NCBI RefSeq assembly: GCF_001039355.2
Contig: NW_019774258.1
Location: 280,076 to 332,536, forward strand
Source: Lingula anatina
Lineage: Eukaryota; Brachiopoda; Lingulata; Lingulida; Lingulidae
DNA length: 52,461 nt
Direction of reading: 5' to 3'
Translations under genes and position numbers: made by a program
In this document: piece after piece, positions 9,701 to 22,056 of the stretch
Position numbering within the stretch: the stretch's first letter is position 1
How the letters are laid out: the number at the start of each line of letters is the position of its first letter
The notes under the pieces: generated by a model
Databases searched by the model: none
Seen by the model: only the letters and a program-made list of their open reading frames with translations
What the model was told of the DNA's origin: nothing

Positions 9701-12700
9701 TGAGAAACTGCTTTTTTTCCTGAAAACTGCTGGAGGCTGGTGAGGCATATTCCTTTGGTTTTATTTAGCAAAAACTAAGTTTTAAAGATTTCAACACATT
9801 GTCATTCTGGTGAAACTGTTTATGTATCAATAATTAATTTTTATTTTAGTTGTTTTTATTTATTAACTATTTTATTTTATTCTTTTTTGGGGGGTTGGGT
9901 GGGGATGACACAGTACCTCTGTGAAAAGCACAAATTACCCTATGCTGGGATAAATAAACATTAATACAAGATATTGGTTGGTTAGATTATTTCTATAATC
10001 TCAAAGGTATGACAGCACGAAATCAGGATAAGGTCACGAAAAGCATAACGAAAAAAATGATTATCAAACTTCTATAAAAACATGCGGTGTAAACCAAACA
10101 TGCAATTTTCAAAGCCGTGAGCCCCCCTCAGTTCACCAATAATACCCTCAACACACAACAATGGGGGCAATTTGTTAAATGGGTGAAAGTTCAGTAAAAT
10201 TCAGATCACCCAATGACATTATTATGACAAGCACCCAGTTGTGACTAAATTTGATTGTCACAAGCACCAGTTGACTTCTAAGAGGACCATGAAGTTCAGT
10301 GACAGATAAATTAGTTGCCCGCACTGGTCTTTTTATCTAAAATGTGTCCCCCTGACACAACTCCAGCACACCTTTACATAAATAACACATTTTCAGTTAA
10401 ATTATCCCAGAGGTAGACATATACTATATAGCCCACTTTCCACTATACCTGTTTAAGAGGTTTGATTCCTGTTGATATGAACATATATATATAATTCACA
10501 ATCTTCTGGCAGTGGTAAGCTGCAGTGGTAAGCTGCTTGTGACAGTGAGGGTTACTTGGAATGCTTCCAAGTTCAGCCAGGCATTTCCATTGTATTATGA
10601 CTTCTGCTGGAGAATGTCAGGGTTCAATTGACCATGGATATGTAATCATACGGTGAAGTTTTTTTTGACTCCATATGCTGCTGGGGCTTTACAGTGTCTA
10701 GTGTAGCATTTGGTGGAGTTTTCACCAGTCATTGAGAAGATGAAGTGACCTGGTCACTGGACTTTCTGTGTGAGACTTGAGACCTAATGCAAGAGATCAG
10801 AGATTAGATATTTATATCATACATAAAGAAACTGTGCAAAGGACCAAAGACTGTGTAATAGACAAGCTCAGTGCTATATACAAGTGACTGCTGCTGTAGA
10901 AAAGAGACTAGAGAGTATATGGAAGATGTCTTTTCTTATACAGTGACCTGTTCACTGCAGATGCTATGTTAAAGACTACAGATCTTATGGAAAACTACTG
11001 CTATTTTAAATGGTCAGGAGACTCGGTGTAAGATAGATGTTCAGTTTCTCAGTAGAGTGTGACAATGAGTCTGTCACGGTCATTGTCATATCAGCTACAG
11101 GGAAGAGGACTCAGGGGATATGGTAAGATTCATCAGAAGGTGGTTTGTATATTTGCTATATACTGTGGGGTTTGAAAATTTTAATGTTAAATCCATTAGC
11201 ATGTTGTCAGATTGGTATCTAGAACTTTGAAATTAAACCAGGAATTTTTTAAACAAGTGTCCCTAACTTATGATTTTAATTTCTTTATTTAACTTTGTAA
11301 TTTCACAGATGGTAACTTGTTACTGCTATAATATAATATACTTGTTACTGCTATAAAATAATATACTTGTTACTGCTATAATATAATATACTTGTTACTG
11401 CTATAATATAATAATAATAGCTGTGTCATGTATCAGTATGTGTCTGTATGGTTTTTGTAATGGAAAGAGTTCACTGTAAGACTAAGTCACCTGATGCCAG
11501 TCATGCTGATATCATCAGGTTGTTTTATGTGATGGGATTTCAAGTTTCCTTGGTAAATGTTGGCTTTTTGACATAGTTGGGTCATTTCCTGACCAAAGTA
11601 TGTCCATTTGTGAATACATCATCAGGTTCCAAGATGTGTTGAATTTGGTGGTGGTGCTAGATTGGGGTTGACTCTTGTTTGTTAGACATCTGCTATTAAT
11701 CATAGTTCAAATATCATTACATGTGGCTAGTGCTAATGTAAAGTTCTTGACATTATATTAGTCGTAATAAGGTTTAATGTAAGAGGTGACTACTTGTTGG
11801 TTAAGTTTTCAATGATTTTTTTACCAAAAGCTTACATATATCGTCATGTATACAGGGTTTTCGTATACTTTAAAATTTCATGTCAGTGATAGATACTGTA
11901 TACTGATATTAAATCCATATCAATCTGTCATTAATAATTACCTTTGCTTATATTTAGCATGAAATACCATAGTACCCAGTCATGAAAGCACAGATTTCCT
12001 ATCTATATAGGTAAAAAAATGAAAACATATAAGGAAGCTGGGGGGAAGGTGCAGCTGTCAACCCTCCACCTTCTTGTGTTTCCAACCTTTGCTTAAAAGA
12101 TATTGAAGCAGCAGCCTCTAGAATAACTCTACTAGTATTTATGGTTTAAACAGTTTAACTGATAAAATATTGAAGTGGCAACTTCTAGAATACCTCTAAT
12201 AGAATTTATGTCCTATGGTTTCAAACCTTTGCTGATAAAATATTAAAGTGGCAACTTCTAGAATATCTCTAATAGAATTTATGGCTTATGGTTTCAAACC
12301 TTTGCTGATAAAATATTAAAGTGGCAACTTCTAGAATATCTCTAATAGAATTTATGGCTTATGGTTTCAAACCTTTGCTGATAAAATATTAAAGTGGCAA
12401 CTTCTAGAATATCTCTAATAGAATTTATGGCTTATGGTTTCAAACCTTTGCTGATAAAATATTAAAGTGGCAACTTCTAGAATATCTCTAATAGAATTTA
12501 TGGCTTATGGTTTCAAACCTTTGCTGATAAAATATTAAAGTGGCAACTTCTAGAATATCTCTAATAGAATTTATGGCTTATGGTTTCAAACCTTTGCTGA
12601 TAAAATATTAAAGTGGCAACTTCTAGAATATCTCTAATAGAATTTATGGCTTATGGTTTCAAACCTTTGCTGATAAAATATTAAAGTGGCAACTTCTAGA

Positions 12701-15700
12701 ATATCTCTAATAGAATTTATGGCTTATGGTTTCAAACCTTTGCTGATAAAATATTAAAGTGGCAACTTCTAGAATATCTCTAATAGAATTTATGGCTTAT
12801 GGTTTCAAACCTTTGCTGATAAAATATTAAAGTGGCAACTTCTAGAATATCTCTAATAGAATTTATGGCTTATGGTTTCAAACCTTTGCTGATAAAATAT
12901 TAAAGTGGCAACTTCTAGAATATCTCTAATAGAATTTATGGCTTATGGTTTCAAACCTTTGCTGATAAAATATTAAAGTGGCAACTTCTAGAATATCTCT
13001 AATAGAATTTATGGCTTATGGTTTCAAACCTTTGCTGATAAAATATTAAAGTGGCAACTTCTAGAATATCTCTAATAGAATTTATGGCTTATGGTTTCAA
13101 ACCTTTGCTGATAAAATATTAAAGTGGCAACTTCTAGAATATCTCTAATAGAATTTATGGCTTATGGTTTCAAACCTTTGCTGATAAAATATTAAAGTGG
13201 CAACTTCTAGAATATCTCTAATAGAATTTATGGCTTATGGTTTCAAACCTTTGCTGATAAAATATTAAAGTGGCAACTTCTAGAATATCTCTAATAGAAT
13301 TTATGGCTTATGGTTTCAAACCTTTGCTGATAAAATATTAAAGTGGCAACTTCTAGAATATCTCTAATAGAATTTGTCTTATGGTTTCAAACCTTTGCTG
13401 ATAAAATATTGAAGCTACAACCTATAGAATACTCCCAGTTCTGTTTGTCTCTTTGTTAAGTTTCTGTTGTTGAATACGTAGTCAATCTACTAGTAGTAGG
13501 CATTTTGAAGCAAGTCAATAAAGGGGAGAGATGTAATTGAGATATTCTAGGAGTAAATTGAAACATCTACAGTGCGGAGAGGCCTCTGTCATGTGCACCA
13601 TGATTGCTTCTTATTGATGTGTGGTCAGACAAGGAGACCTTTAGACCGAAAAAGTAGCTTAAGTCAGTGAGGTGTATGGGATATGTAAGTGTACAAAACA
13701 CAGTACTTAGGAAATTTTAATATGAAAAATATCAAGAACGAAAGACCATGATGTACAAGTGTGCAGGATACACCACATTTGAATCTTTAATCTTGGAATC
13801 ATCTGTGGTATAAATGGATATATTCTTGGCAAGATACTTATGCTTCACTGAAAGCAGCTATGATTATTTCTGTCAGTGAGAAAGATGCACACTTGATTAA
13901 CCTTGAGACAAAAATCAATATCTTTTCTAATAGACTCTGAGAGGAAGTCCCTAATGTATTTAATGTCCATATAAAACAACAGCTCGGAGTGGTGGTCTGT
14001 TTCTGAATGTTTCAGTACGGGAAATGACGTTAAATTGACAGGATATTCTTCATGAATTTAAAACGTATATAACAATGAGTGCAAGTTACCTTGCGATCTG
14101 GTTCAGAGTGCAAATAGCAGTGTTAACCACGTTTACTCTGAGGACTGTTCTAGCCGGGAAATTTACTGCAATCAGTGTGTCATTCGTCACTAATCAGTAA
14201 CCATGGCAGTGCATGTCAAAATTCTTTATAGGTCATGGCACAGTGAATTCCAGGTGATTTCCACCTTTTAATTATGCCAAGTGAAGCCCTTTTGTACATA
14301 GAGCTGTTTTCTGATAAATTAATACCCTAGTTCTTAAGTAAGAGAGTCAACTTTTTGCCGATCTGGTGGATAATAGTGGCTTTTAAAGCTGTTGCCAGTC
14401 ACTTAGACAGGCTGAACACTATTTCCTATTGGCTATATTCCTTGGAATTTTATCCTTGGTGACCAGTTAGACTCAGTGGCTGTGACATATCTGGCGATAA
14501 GACCAAAATATTTGAAACAAAATGAAATCTGATCAGAATGGAAGGTGTAGTTGACATGATGGCTTTTCCTTTTCCACAACAGGGTTTTACTGATTTATAA
14601 ATCTCACTCCACAGGGGTAATCCTATGAGACCTGGTGATTTGTTATAGTCAAGATAATATCAGAGAAAGATTAATTACTTTTTGATGTAAAATTGCTAAA
14701 ATCTATCTCAGAATGTCATTAATCCTCTTCTTATATGATCCTGATTAAAAAATTCTACCTTTGTTTCCCTCATAATATGAACAAAAAATTAAACCTGCTT
14801 TTATAGAAAAAAATCCCTAAGCTGACAGCCTTTCCCTTGCAAATTATTTGAAAAATGAAAAATTGCGACTAGAAGTAAATTACTCAGATATTCATGCATT
14901 GTGAACGAGCTGAACAGAAAAAATTATTGAAATTGTTCATGGATCAAAATTCCTTTTTACTAGAATTTTTTTACAAATAAAATAAGGATAATAAGATATT
15001 AAGAATTGTTTTTGTGACAGTGATGAAGTCAATGATTCATTGCATGTTTTTTTTTTACAAAAAAAAAAAAAAAAAAAAAATTAAAATGATAAACTTCAAC
15101 AAACTTTTCTCCTATATTGTCTAGTGCAGTCTCAAACATATGTGAACCCAAACTTTCTTCATGGTGGTGATAGCAGCTCCGATGAAGAACTGCTGGAGAT
15201 TGACACTCTCAGGAATAAATTTTCTTTAGGAACTAAAACTGCTGCCATGACTTGTGCTGTATCACACAAACGTCAAGTTAAACTCAGAGGTTAGGTTTGT
15301 GAACTGTGTTAAACTTCTTTGGGTTTGGGTATTAAAATCTGTGTTTGGATTAGTTTACAGTTCAGTTTTTGGGCCATTTTCCTGAAATGAAAATGTATGA
15401 TTTTCTGACTTCAGATCACCTGCAATCAAGGGTCCGGTGTGACATCTTGATTCAGANAAAAAAAAAAAAAAAATTAAAATGATAAACTTCAACAAACTTT
15501 TCTCCTATATTGTCTAGTGCAGTCTCAAACATATGTGAACCCAAACTTTCTTCATGGTGGTGATAGCAGCTCCGATGAAGAACTGCTGGAGATTGACACT
15601 CTCAGGAATAAATTTTCTTTAGGAACTAAAACTGCTGCCATGACTTGTGCTGTATCACACAAACGTCAAGTTAAACTCAGAGGTTAGGTTTGTGAACTGT

Positions 15701-18700
15701 GTTAAACTTCTTTGGGTTTGGGTATTAAAATCTGTGTTTGGATTAGTTTACAGTTCAGTTTTTGGGCCATTTTCCTGAAATGAAAATGTATGATTTTCTG
15801 ACTTCAGATCACCTGCAATCAAGGGTCCGGTGTGACATCTTGATTCAGAACTTAAATAATTTTAAAATAAATAGCAGAACAAAAAATCTTTTTAATGATG
15901 TGTCAAAATATGAACAATTGACAAGCACAAATTGATGTATACCCTCAGAAAGACAACTAGTATGTCCTAGAAACCAGAAATCCTGAAAAATGGCTAGTGG
16001 ATAACTTGATTGCCAGTGATTTGAGTCTTTTTCTCACCTGTTGTTTGGTTTCCTTGGCTGGGAACTTAGATTTGGCCTTTTCCACTTTAGGCATACTGTT
16101 TTATTTGATTGTGCAACTTGATGTTTGACTGATGTAATGCATTAGATGATATTAACAAAAAAAAGTGAGGTATTGTTGATGATGTAGACAACCTGAAAAA
16201 AAGAAAAATGATATGATTGTTTACAAATTTAAGAATTGATTCAAAAATTAAATGCTCATTTACAAATTTAGAGTTTTAAAAATTATTTTTTTAAATTCTG
16301 GGCATAATAAAGATGATAACCCAGTTTAACTGAAAACAATTACTTATTGATCCATCCTTTCACTGCCAAATGCAAATCAAGTCTTTCCTCTGACTGTGTC
16401 AAGCTGAAAAAATTGATCATATCAAGATACCGTGGTAATGGAGATTAACCCTCAAAGCTATCTTCATATTTTTCCTAGGCTCAAAAAATGTTATTTTTTG
16501 CAATTATTCAATGATAGATGTAAAAATTAGTAAATCACATGCACATGGGTTTTGATAACATTTCTAGTGGTAGTAGTTAGGGTAGGGCAGCCCATTGGTT
16601 GGTTGGTGGTTCAGTTGAATGCTATATATTTCTTCACAGCTGATGGTTTACTGTTGCCTTATACAGAAAATGTATTAATTATAAGAGATTAAAGTAATTG
16701 TAACAGTTATAATTCAGATATTGGTATCCCTGAATAGTATAAAACAGGTGAGGTGGCAGGGTTAAAATGTGTATTTATTATGATTTTTAAGTAGAGACTT
16801 CCAAGTTCTAGCTCAGAGATCTCACTGTCTAAGTCTTTGGTGCATGTCACTAAAAATGAACTCCTTTTCAAATGTCAGTGATTGGATTTAAGTGAAATGA
16901 CCCTCTTATTTACGATATTCTTTTCTCATCTTTTCCAGGAAGTACAAATCTCCTAGACTCCTCAGGTGGAGATGACCTGCCCCCTGGTGTCGGTCAGTAT
17001 GATGACTTCCACACCATCGACTGGCAGAGGGACATCACGCGGGACAGGCTGCGCCACCGGAATATCGAGAAGAAGAAACAGGAGGGTTTTCTTGATAAGA
17101 TCAAAGGAGCATATGATGCTGGCTCTGGATGGCTGTGTGTGTTCCTTGTGGGAATTGCCGCAGGTTTGTTTGTTTGTTTGTTTTATATAGTGCACCAATC
17201 GTTGCAGATATAATTATGAAAATGAACAAATAAGTTCTTTAAACACATGAGAATATTAGAAGTAAACTGAAAGTTTATGGTAATTCTAGAGTTTTTTGTT
17301 TCATTGTTTCAAAGGCTGGCTGTATTTAGTTCAGTGTGAAAAAGAGAGATGTTAACTTTATTCAGATTTTTCATCTTAATTAAAAGCAGATATTAAGCAA
17401 TTATTGATTTTTCCAATTAAAAACTGATAATTGTATGGGAAAACATGAGCTCAATAGCATGAGACCCTGTACATACAGGCTACATGAAATCAGCTAGATA
17501 TTAATTTAATATAAAACTTTCTCCAGGCACCTTTGCTGGTATAATAGACATAGGAACAACGTGGATGTCTGATCTGAGGAATGGTATCTGTCTTGAAGAA
17601 TTCTGGTTTAACAGAGAACAGTGCTGCTGGGCGGCTAACTCATCTACAGATGGAGACGAGGCGTGTGACAGGGTACGGACTTAATTAATAACTGTCAGCA
17701 GGCTCATTGGCAGAATATTTGGATGTTTCAGGGGAGGGGGGAGTCCAAATGAACCCCACTTTTGGTTGGATGTAGGTTCTATCTAATTGTGTCATCTGGG
17801 AAGGTAGAAAGGTTCACTCTTTCAGAAAAGTCAGCCCCCCCCCCTCCCTTTGAAATTGTTGGCTACAGGCCTGGTCAACAGCCAGTACTGTAGATTTGAT
17901 AAGTAATATGCTTGTTCCTTTTTTTCTCAAGCTACAAATTGAGTTGCATTAAATGAGTAAATTACAAAAAAATTGGTAATTCCATGATTTTCATCAATTT
18001 ACAAAGGACAGAAATAATCAAATTTCATCCAATAAAGAAAAAAATGCAGTCAACATAAAAGGATTTTGACTTGGATGAAAGCAAGACGGACATAGCTGGA
18101 AAAACAAAGATTTCATGACTTCCTGTCAATAATAATAAGTTTTATCTAGAAAATGGGCTGCAAATACCTTAAAATTTAATTTTTTTCCCCAGTGGCGGAC
18201 GTGGGCTGAACTGTTTGGAGATTTTGCCCCCAACTATAACCCTGGGGTGTACATCCTCACCTACATCATGTACGTCATCTGGTCCATGGTGTTTGCCACA
18301 TTGGCCGTGATGCTGGTGCGTGTGTTTGCGCCGTATGCTTGTGGCTCTGGTATTCCTGAGGTAAGGTTGTATGAACATGTATACTTTTCGTGTATTTCTG
18401 TAATAAATGATTTTACTACCTGAAAAATTAGTGACATTAAGCAACCTAAAATGTCATTTCTGGTATTCCACAACTATCAGAATGCTAATCAAAGTAAAAT
18501 TGCATTACAACTTAAATACAATTATAAAGATACAGGTGTGTATGATAGCCTTATTACAAAATATAAACTTATTAAACAATAATAAACAGATGTATAATGT
18601 ATTTAACCATATTTTCATACATTTTGTCCAGATCAAGACGATCCTGAGTGGTTTCATCATCCGTGGTTACCTGGGTAAATGGACGTTGATCATCAAGTCA

Positions 18701-20589
18701 GTGTGTATGATGCTGGCAGTATCAGCAGGACTTAGTCTGGGGAAGGAGGGACCCCTGGTTCATGTGGCCAGCTGCTGTGGAAATATCTTCTCTTATATGT
18801 TCCCAAAGTATGGCAAGAATGAGGCCAAGAAAAGAGAGGTGATTTTCCTTTCTTTCTTTCTTTCTTTCTAAAGAATGGGCAGTGATTTTGTAGGAAGTAT
18901 GATTGTGTCCTGTGTATGTAGCACCTCCTAGAAAAAAGAGAAATGTATTTAGTTTGGAATGGACAAAGTTTTTGTTGAAAAATATGAGTTTCCTTCACAA
19001 AAAGTATGATTTATGAGCACATTTGCATACAGTAAAGTAATCCCTTTTCTTTACAACAACAACATTTTTTGTTTCCATTTTCCAGATTTTATCTGCGGCA
19101 TCTGCGGCAGGAGTCAGTGTTGCTTTTGGTGCCCCTATTGGTGGAGTACTCTTCAGTTTAGAGGAGGTAAGAATATTGGTTATACACTATAACAGGTACT
19201 TGTAGAAAAGAGTCATAAAACTGAAAGTGGAAGTAATGGTTTGTTTCCATAGCCTACAACTTGCATTTGATTTTTGGAACATCAAGTAATAATTGATAAA
19301 AGAAGGCAAACTTTTAAGTCATTAATACTCAACAATTTTATTATCTGGGAACAGTAAGCAGATAATATTCTTTAAAGACACAAGTCCTATTGAATCTGCT
19401 AAAACATTTTTGAATTAGTGAAATTCTTCATAGATGTAAAAAAAATTGTCATTCCAGGTGAGTTATTACTTCCCCCTGAAGACACTTTGGCGTTCCTTCT
19501 TCTGTGCTCTTGTGGCAGCATTTGTGTTGCGTTCCATCAACCCGTTTGGTAACGACCACCTGGTGATGTTCTATGTGGAGTATAATACTCCCTGGCATAT
19601 AGTGGAACTCATACCTTTCATATTGATAGGAGCTTTAGGGGTAAGTATTCCAGCCTGCCCTCCATGTATAGCATCTTAAGTGTTTTGCATTGAACTCTGT
19701 CTTAAAATGCACTGTTACTTGTTGTTGACTTTAAGTGAATAAATTGATCCTTTCTAGTAATTTGCATAATTTTATACAGTAATTACTTTAGGGCTTGTTA
19801 AAGGGAAAAGCAGGTGATGTTGACGTCACTGCTGCAAGTATGGGTCTCTGCCCTTCGTAATGTATGTTACAGCAGGTATTGGTTATTGGTGTTGAACATG
19901 CATTTCTGTAGGCTTACACTTGCACCAGTGGCACTCTGCTTTCTGGTACTAGAACCTTCACAATCCAAACTGATTTGTTTCCAGGGGTTATTTGGTGCAT
20001 TATTTGTCAAAGCCAATGTGTGGTGGTGTAGAAAGAGGAAAACCACCAAACTGGGCCAGTGGCCCATTACGGAGGTGAGAAGTTTGTACCCTGAAAGTTT
20101 TTATTTGGTTCTGTAAAATACATCAATTTTGCTGTCTCAAATGTGTTACCAATTCACTTGATCTTAATCCTTTCTTTTTGGCCTTTTTTCCTTTATTTAT
20201 AATGTTTGATAGATACAGCACTCTTGTGTACATTTCTTCTGCCATCTGACATTTAATTTAATGTTTGAGTTGTTTGATTGTAATTGACTAGAAATAATGT
20301 AAATGAAAATGAAATTTTAGATAAATTAATGATTTAATGGAAAAGACTTAAAATTCTTCTTCATTTTTCAGGTCTTGGTAGTAACATTAGTGACTGCTGT
20401 TTTTGCATTTCCAAACAAATATACAAGGTAAACAGCAAAATTAAGAGCAGATCTTAATTAATCATTGATGAATGGAAACTGTAAGATGTTGGATTCATTG
20501 TCTTTGTATTGCTTCTGTTTGCTTCCAAATTTTCTTGGAAGTTGTAAGAGAAAAGAATGCTGTTTAGTGGTTTAGAAAAAATCTAATAT

Positions 20590-20651
<62 letters not shown>

Positions 20652-22020
20652 GCCATAACTTCACATCTGTACATTTTCACCAGCTCAGTCTGGTGCCGAA
20701 AGTATGAATAAAGCAGCATTATGTAAGATGTACTAGAATGTATTTAGTAATATGATAATAGTGATAATTGAAATGTTCCAGAATGAACACCAGTGAGCTG
20801 ATTAGAATGCTGGTTCAGCAGTGTGGAGTGGAAGATTTCAACAATGACTTATGGTATGATCAACTATTACCAATGAATTCTTAGTACTGATGCTAAAATT
20901 TAAATTTAAATCTGAATTTGTTTTGCCAAAGCAAGCATGTCAAACTAATATCAAGTGTGAGGAATATGCTGTTTGTTTGAACAATTTCTAAGTCTTACTT
21001 AGAAAACCAAACAAGAAATTTAGAAAATAATGTTATTTTTGATACCATTATTTGCTTTATAAAGAGTAATGTATAGTAAAATATTTTAGAGATATAACAT
21101 TTGATGTGACAAAGTAACGAGTTCTAACTTACTAACTTATGCCTTTTGCCCGTCTTGGGGCCACTTATAGAATCTTCCAAATGAGCCCTTACAAGTTACA
21201 TATAGTTTTAATTATAAAGTAGCTAATTCTCCATTTCAGTGACTACACAGACCAGTCAGTACTCAATGTCAGTGATAATCTTGGTGGAGCAGTGGCAGGA
21301 GCTGGTATTACCAGAGCTCTGTGGATGTTGGCCTTGGCCCTTGTGTTCAAAGCTATTATAACTATATTTACCTTTGGGATTAAGGTGAGCATTTCTTTAT
21401 GAATTTGGAAGGCATTATTACCTATTTAAATTATTTCATCATCTTATTATTATTACTGATATTATTATTAAGTTTTATATTTTTGTAATAAATTGGTATA
21501 ATTTGAAAACCTTAGAAAATAAAAAAATTAAAGAAGATCAGGAGTTGTAGATCTTTATGGTCCCATTTTTACCTATGTATTTGTCAGGTACCAGCGGGTC
21601 TGTTTATTCCCAGTATGGCGGTGGGTGCAATAATGGGGCGTATAATTGGAATAGGAATGGAACAGTTGGCTGTGTAAGTGACATACTTGATAAGAAATAT
21701 CTAAAATATGTGAAGATTTTTTTCTATGGAAAATTTGTCCACAAGATTGCTAATCCATATTGTAATGATATGAATATCAAATTACTTAAGAGATCTAAAT
21801 GTATTCCCGTACTGATGTTAAATCACTAGTTATTACAAAGATAACCATTTTGTCTTACATTTTAGGAGATGGAGGGATGCCCCCATATTTTCAGATTTAT
21901 GTACAGTCAATGGTCAGTGTGTCAACCCAGCCATGTATGCTATGATTGGAGCAGCTGCAGCACTGGGTGGTGTCACAAGGATGACTGGTATGCTTACCCC
22001 TCCCCACCCCCACTCTCCTC

Positions 22021-22056
<36 letters not shown>

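Larger units (their letters stand above)
9212..15080. other. CLC intron 1, repeat-rich non-coding stretch
   Basis: Apart from exon 1c and the two tandem arrays, I see only AT-rich intronic sequence, mononucleotide runs (9538-9550; about 15049-15080) and small direct repeats (10503-10533). The stretches 6943-8558 and 8596-8985 are the same: AT-rich, with no supported gene. Confidence 0.6.
15081..15849. repeat. Perfect 393-bp tandem duplication carrying a cassette exon
   Basis: 15081-15456 and 15474-15849 look identical to the base. They are separated by an N (15457) and a poly-A run matching the run before copy 1. Each copy holds one candidate CLC exon. The N at the junction and the absence of any difference suggest an assembly or haplotype artefact; a very recent true duplication is the alternative. 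Confidence 0.9.

Noticed and set aside
11308-13443. CRISPR-like regular array
   Set aside because: Repeats are directly abutting with no unique spacers and lie in a eukaryotic intron; these are minisatellites.
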